Made by a program: the position numbers and the translations under genes. Shown in pieces: positions 59,694-64,000 of a stretch of DNA of 64,000 bases. How positions within the stretch are numbered: the first letter of the stretch is position 1; each line of letters begins with the position of its first letter. This DNA is from Apis mellifera (Eukaryota > Arthropoda > Insecta > Hymenoptera > Apidae). Under the pieces are notes generated by a model. It did no database searches. It had not been told where the DNA came from and was given only the letters and a program-made list of their open reading frames with translations. Location: assembly GCF_003254395.2 (NCBI RefSeq), contig NC_037639.1, positions 9,786,501 through 9,850,500 of the forward strand. Direction: 5' to 3'.

Positions 59694-61499
59694 GGGCTCA
59701 GAGTGATGAGATCGGGTAAATAACTGAGTGGAACCTGTACCGTTCCCTCGGGCTGTCTAATAGGAGAAATGATTTCCAGTTTCTTTGAGATTCCACGCAG
59801 ACGGGGATCCTTTATCAAACTTCAAATTTTTCCTCCTCGCCAGGGAAAAATTTGATTCAATTCTTGTGCATTTGAATCGGTATTATATATTCCCTGTCAG
59901 TGATGTATTAAGAATTAATACGTGTATCCTGAAACTATCAATTCAATTTGATGGAAAGTTTAGAATTTATTCAAACGATATTAAAATTTATACAAATCAA
60001 TCGTAGACACGTTTCTGCATGAAATGTTTACTTTGTTAATGTCATTTATATATATATAAATTAAATTAATTTTAAAAAGTATCGATCGAAAAGTTCGTTG
60101 TTCCTGCATATTTAAGAGAGTCTCATGGATTATTTCATCTTACAATTCCTACATTTTTTCTATTTGTTATTTCCGATATTCTCTACCCTATATATTTTTC
60201 ACCTTTAAAGTACCCAGTTACGATTAAAAATCCTCAAACAATTTCAAAGATGCAAGGATACAAAAATCATTATATTAAATTAAATTCTAATTTCTCTTTT
60301 AAAATCGACCACTTGGAATCTTTATCCCTACATTTATTTATTTATTGCTTAATTCTCTATCCTATATTTTTCACCTCTAAAAACCCAGTTACTAATAAAA
60401 AAATCCCAGCAAACAACAATTTAAAAGATCGCATAAAGATGAAAACTCAAGATTCGATCACATCCCTCTTTTCATTTCCACAAAAATAATTCATTCTTCG
60501 GTTTCTTCTCGGACACGAATTTTCAAAAAAAAAAACGAAAGAAAATAATAAAGATAACGGATCGCGAGGATACAACATCGATTCGAAAATGGAGGAGGAT
60601 CAAGGGTCGAAGGGACATCGAGGAGAGAAGGGGGAGTAAAACATCGCGGTCCAGGATTCTTCCACCGCGTCGTCGTCCGCGTGATAAATGGGGAGCGCAC
60701 GAAAAAATATAAAAAAAAAAAAAAAAGAACAAAGTTACGAGACCATTGCAATTCTTCCTCTCTGTCGCAGCTTTCCCCCCCTCCCTCTTAACGTTTCTTC
60801 GCCCGACCACGTATAATTTTTCGCGTCACTCGCAAATAAATACCGCGATCCATCACCATTATCATTCGAGTTCTTCGCCAAACACTTTCGCACACGCGTC
60901 TCTTTCCACCCGTTCCCTCGAGAGAGAAAGAAAGAGAGAGAGATTCGACGTCTGAGGATAAAATTAATTTCGTTCTGGATAGATGTGGGAAAATCTGTTT
61001 TGCCCGGTGCACCGATAAATTCGATTCTGATCAAAGCGACGTGGTCTCGAGAGAGAGAGAGAAAGAACCATCCTTGGAGAGTATGCAAGGTTTCGAGCAA
61101 TATTAGAATTATCGAAGACGACTATTTCGATCTCTCTGTCTCTTTTCCTTATAACAGATACAATATGTTAACAATCGATTCGAAAATATGATAGGGAAGG
61201 GAATTTTTTATGGGGCAAAGTTAAATAACTAACTTAAATAAAAGCGCGAAACGAAATTGATTACGCGTATACAAAATCCGGATAGGAGATGGATACGAGA
61301 AGGCTCGTTCCGGTTAACAAAGAAACCGATATAACGCGTAATAAAATAAAATTTCTCTTCGAGGCCGGAATATCAATTTGATCCAAAAAAAAGAAGGAAA
61401 AACAAAAAGGAAAACAAGGAAAAACCGGAACGAAAATAATATTTGCGAATGGATTCATCGATCGATATGATATATATATATATATAAGCATCATAAAAA
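59694..61499. other. No supported gene
   Basis: AT-rich DNA to 60520 with TA repeats near 60045-60058, an A-run near 60710-60726, GA runs near 60925-60942 and 61051-61064, and an AT repeat at 61468-61486. Nothing is supported. Confidence 0.55.
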
Positions 61500-61880
61500 A
61501 TCCGGGACACGGAGGAGGCTTTGCACGCCACGAATCAGTGTGGAGCGCCAGCGGCGCATCTAGCGCGTGGCTCAAATTCGAGGGGCAAACGTGGCGGGTG
61601 GCGCAATCGGTATTTTCAACGGAATTCTCGTCGCCTGTCCCCCCAGAATCGTTCGCCAACCAATACAACGCACAGCTCGCAACGCCACGCTCGTTCCTCT
61701 GCAACCCCGTTTTCCTTCTTTCCCAGGTTTTAGCCTGGAAAACGAAATTGGCGAATGAGTGGCGGCAAACACGTGGCGCTAAATGAGTGGCGGGCACTCC
61801 ATCTTCCGCGTTCAAGCCAACACGTCGTGGAACGACGGGGCTGGGCTCTCCCTCCCGGCAGCTGCGCTCGAATCGCTTAA
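61500..61880. promoter_or_regulatory. GC-rich, promoter-like block
   Basis: About 380 bp of GC- and CpG-rich DNA rise abruptly from AT-rich flanks. It has CCAACCAATAC (a CCAAT-type motif, about 61657-61667), CACGTG (about 61770), and repeated GTGGCG words: AATGAGTGGCGG occurs twice 28 bases apart (61754-61765 and 61782-61793), with GTGGCGGGTGGCGC at 61589-61602. Frames are open on both strands, as CpG content predicts. A donor-like AAG|GTATAT at about 62014 and a possible exon at 62079 follow, so a promoter or first exon on + is plausible. No TATA box is seen. Confidence 0.3.
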
Positions 61881-62078
61881 GCCCTCGAGTATGCCATACC
61901 CGACAACCGATTAATTATGAACATGCGATTAGGCATACGAGTTTCGAAACAGGCGTTATCTTGTCGAGAGGATCGTTCCATTTCGCCTCACTGGAATTTC
62001 TTTCGTCTCGTTCAAGGTATATTATCCATCTTCGAGAACGTTTTTAATCAATTATGCGGAATATCTTTCATATTCCAG

Positions 62079-62146
62079 GTATGGTGAAAAGATATAGGGT
62101 TTGGTAGATCATGGAATTCATGATTGATCTCCATCTAAAAGCAAAG
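62079..62146 (+). ncRNA. Candidate non-coding or UTR exon
   Basis: The acceptor CTTTCATATTCCAG and the donor AAGCAAAG|GTAAGAG delimit 68 bases. All three frames hold a stop, so it is not an internal coding exon. One ATG opens only eight codons. It lies 200-550 bp downstream of the GC-rich promoter-like block, which would fit a 5' UTR or long non-coding RNA exon. The evidence is splice consensus only. Confidence 0.22.
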
Positions 62147-63126
62147 GTAAGAGATTAGTTTGATGCTCAATTGTTTAAAATTCAAATGTTCCAAACAAAT
62201 TAAAGGAAAATCTACAACTCATCATTTCGTGTAAATCGAATCACAAAGAGGTTATATATCTTGTTTAATAATTAAGCTTCGACCATCATTGCGAAAAAAT
62301 TGTTCGAGAGAACGATATTATTATCGATATTAAAATATCATCCGATTAATCGAATTACTACAGAGTCGTACGTTATCCCGAAGAATCAATTTTTTTGAAA
62401 GAAGAAAAGAAAAAAAGGAAAGAAATTCCCCGAGACACTAGGATTTTCTCCAACGGTGGAGCGACGCAGGTAATTGGCTCTGGCACCCGCCAACTTTTAA
62501 TTGGCTCTATTTTCGAGGCCATGCATCGAGACCCCTGTCTCGTCCACCGACGCTTTTTCATCCTCGCTCGGCCGAGAAAGTCGAGCCCGTCCCCGAAAAA
62601 TAATCACCGAACGCGTGAGCCATACTCCCCCCCCCTCCCTGTCGAAAAAAGCGCAACTTCCAACTTTGCGGAAAATTCGAAAAGGAATAAAATCGGAATA
62701 TTTGCTCAACTGTTGTATCAATTATATATCGGGAGGATTGTAATTAATGCGAAATTATATCGCGTGCAACGTTATACGTACAACGCATAGGCGGGGTGGA
62801 TAGGGAAAATTCGCGAATATTATTTGCGAGTATTAACGGATTATCGCCGATATATTCTCCGCGAGGAACGAATAAAGCAATTATTTCGAGCTTATCGATC
62901 CGCAATTCGATGCCCGGTCCGCAACTCGATGTGTTCAACTGCGTTCCCATTTCTTCGCGTCCCATTCCCTTTTTTTTTCGTTTTAAATCTCGTTACGGGA
63001 GCAATACTTTTCCGCCTGATCCGGGACTGTCCGCCGCGGGATTAACGAATTTCACGCGACGAGCAAGAGGCGATGCCTTCCCCGCGAATGAAAAACGATT
63101 TCCTCGATCCGGAAGGGATCATCCTT
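62147..63126. other. No supported gene
   Basis: AT-rich to about 62450, then CpG-richer with open frames in more than one phase. No splice-bounded frame was accepted. Confidence 0.55.
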
Positions 63127-63142
63127 GGGGGGGGGGGGGGGG
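63127..63142 (+). repeat. Run of 16 G
   Basis: A pure G run followed by CTCGAG. G runs this long are rare in this otherwise AT-rich DNA and can form G-quadruplexes. Assembly or sequencing length error is also common at such sites. Confidence 0.9.
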
Positions 63143-64000
63143 CTCGAGAGGTCGGGCATGCGCGGGCATCCTTATCCTTCCCCCCTCAGGGAGGACGAAT
63201 TGAAAGAAAATATCGCCTTGTTATTTCAATCGCGGGAATTCTCCAACTCCTCTGATTACCACCGCCCTCGTTTCGATCCGTGGACGGGGGGCGCCGATTA
63301 AACTTGACGCTTTAAATCCGATCTTGTTGTCACGCGTCGCGTAATATTTTCACCATCCCCACCCATCCGTATATAAATCGTGAATTTTAATTGCGTTCGT
63401 TTCTCCCCGCTATTTATTCGATAATTAATCCAATCTTTCTAATTTTTCCACGAATATACAGATATTCAGGTGTTGAAATTGCGCGGTACAATTTTTCTAT
63501 GCAAAAATAAATTGGGGAGGGAAAAGAACGAGTTGAAAACATTTTTTTTTCTTTCGTTCGAGTGAGAAATTATTCGACGAAGAAAAATTGAATTTGAGAA
63601 TTACACCTTTCTTTCTCTCAAAAATGAATAAATATATATATGTTAATTTATTCCAATATCGAGAATCATCCGATAATTTCACACTTGTGTTCTTTTTCCT
63701 AAACGAAAAATCGTTGCAACGATATTTCAACTCTTCTCGTATTATATTATTCCTCGCCCTCTATTGTTCAAGATTCCTTGCGGTTATGCAAGCTAAACGT
63801 TTTAAAAACCTTCGTGCCTTCCTCCTATTAACGAAGTCGTAAAATAGTTTTAAGAGGGGAACCACTTACATCCTCCAATTCACGTCACGATTTTCTATTG
63901 CTTAACCCAAAGAATCAAAGAATTTCCAAGCCTCGGGATTAATATCGTCCTCTATTCAACCATCGCGCCATTAAAAAATCATCGTTCGGTATTTCCTACT
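63143..64000. other. No supported gene
   Basis: GC-richer to 63320, then AT-rich to the end, with a TA repeat near 63630-63642. Nothing is supported. Confidence 0.55.

Noticed and set aside
61261..61815. 184-codon open frame on the - strand
   Set aside because: The start overlaps a CpG-rich block open in several frames on both strands. The remainder runs through an AT repeat and A-rich DNA. No family features were seen.

Overview
The window looks like nuclear DNA of an insect, most probably a bee or another hymenopteran. This is inferred from texture: moderately AT-rich DNA that keeps abundant CpG (frequent tcga, cgcg and cgat words), many GA/CT, AT and trinucleotide microsatellites, homopurine and homopyrimidine runs of 40-60 bases, almost no recognisable transposon coding sequence, and no long conserved open frame. 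No prokaryotic gene layout, ribosome binding sites, operons, rRNA, tRNA or CRISPR array was seen. Most of the 64 kb reads as intron or intergenic DNA. Nearly all open frames of 60-260 codons lie in GC-rich or low-complexity pyrimidine/purine DNA and are explained by composition.

One exon is well supported: 57810-57868 on the + strand. It has a branch-point-like CTAAC, a pyrimidine tract, CAG, 59 bases open in only one frame (TGNSYKSPEESPHSEHSRL, Ser/Pro/Glu-rich) and a GTGAGT donor. It is preceded by about 550 bp of intron built from a degenerate, tandem-like repeat. A phase-compatible 51-base candidate exon follows at 58528-58578. The window is therefore probably part of a long-intron gene transcribed on the + strand. 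I could not identify the gene.

Weaker exon candidates, judged by splice sites and open frame only, are 44790-44889 (+), 17892-18019 (+, possible last exon with AATAAA), 4116-4246 and 3589-3603 (-), and two stop-containing, probably non-coding exons at 45229-45315 (-) and 62079-62146 (+). A possible small transcription unit lies at 24281-25239 (TATA box, strong 3' splice site, two short open frames).

Layout: 1-4.3 kb holds paired ACCGGTTTT motifs, a 350-bp inverted-repeat unit ending in CAGGGTGT and minus-strand exon candidates. 7.8-15.6 kb holds several perfect palindromes or hairpins, a motif cluster at 11.0 kb, a degenerate repeat family at 13.5-14.0 kb and a mariner/Tc1-like remnant at 14.3 kb. 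15.6-34.4 kb is mostly unannotated intronic-type DNA with two 20-bp perfect palindromes and one strong hairpin. 34.2-34.8 kb is a CpG-poor island with a branched hairpin. 35-54 kb is low-complexity-rich, with a GC block at 49.6-50.1 kb and a GAAA-capped hairpin at 53.97 kb. 57-59.7 kb holds the real exon and a twin hairpin, and 61.5-62.2 kb holds a GC-rich, promoter-like block upstream of a possible non-coding exon.

No gene system working together can be claimed from this window. The most interesting signals are the exon with its repeat-built upstream intron, and a set of perfect palindromes and hairpins that is denser than base composition would suggest.
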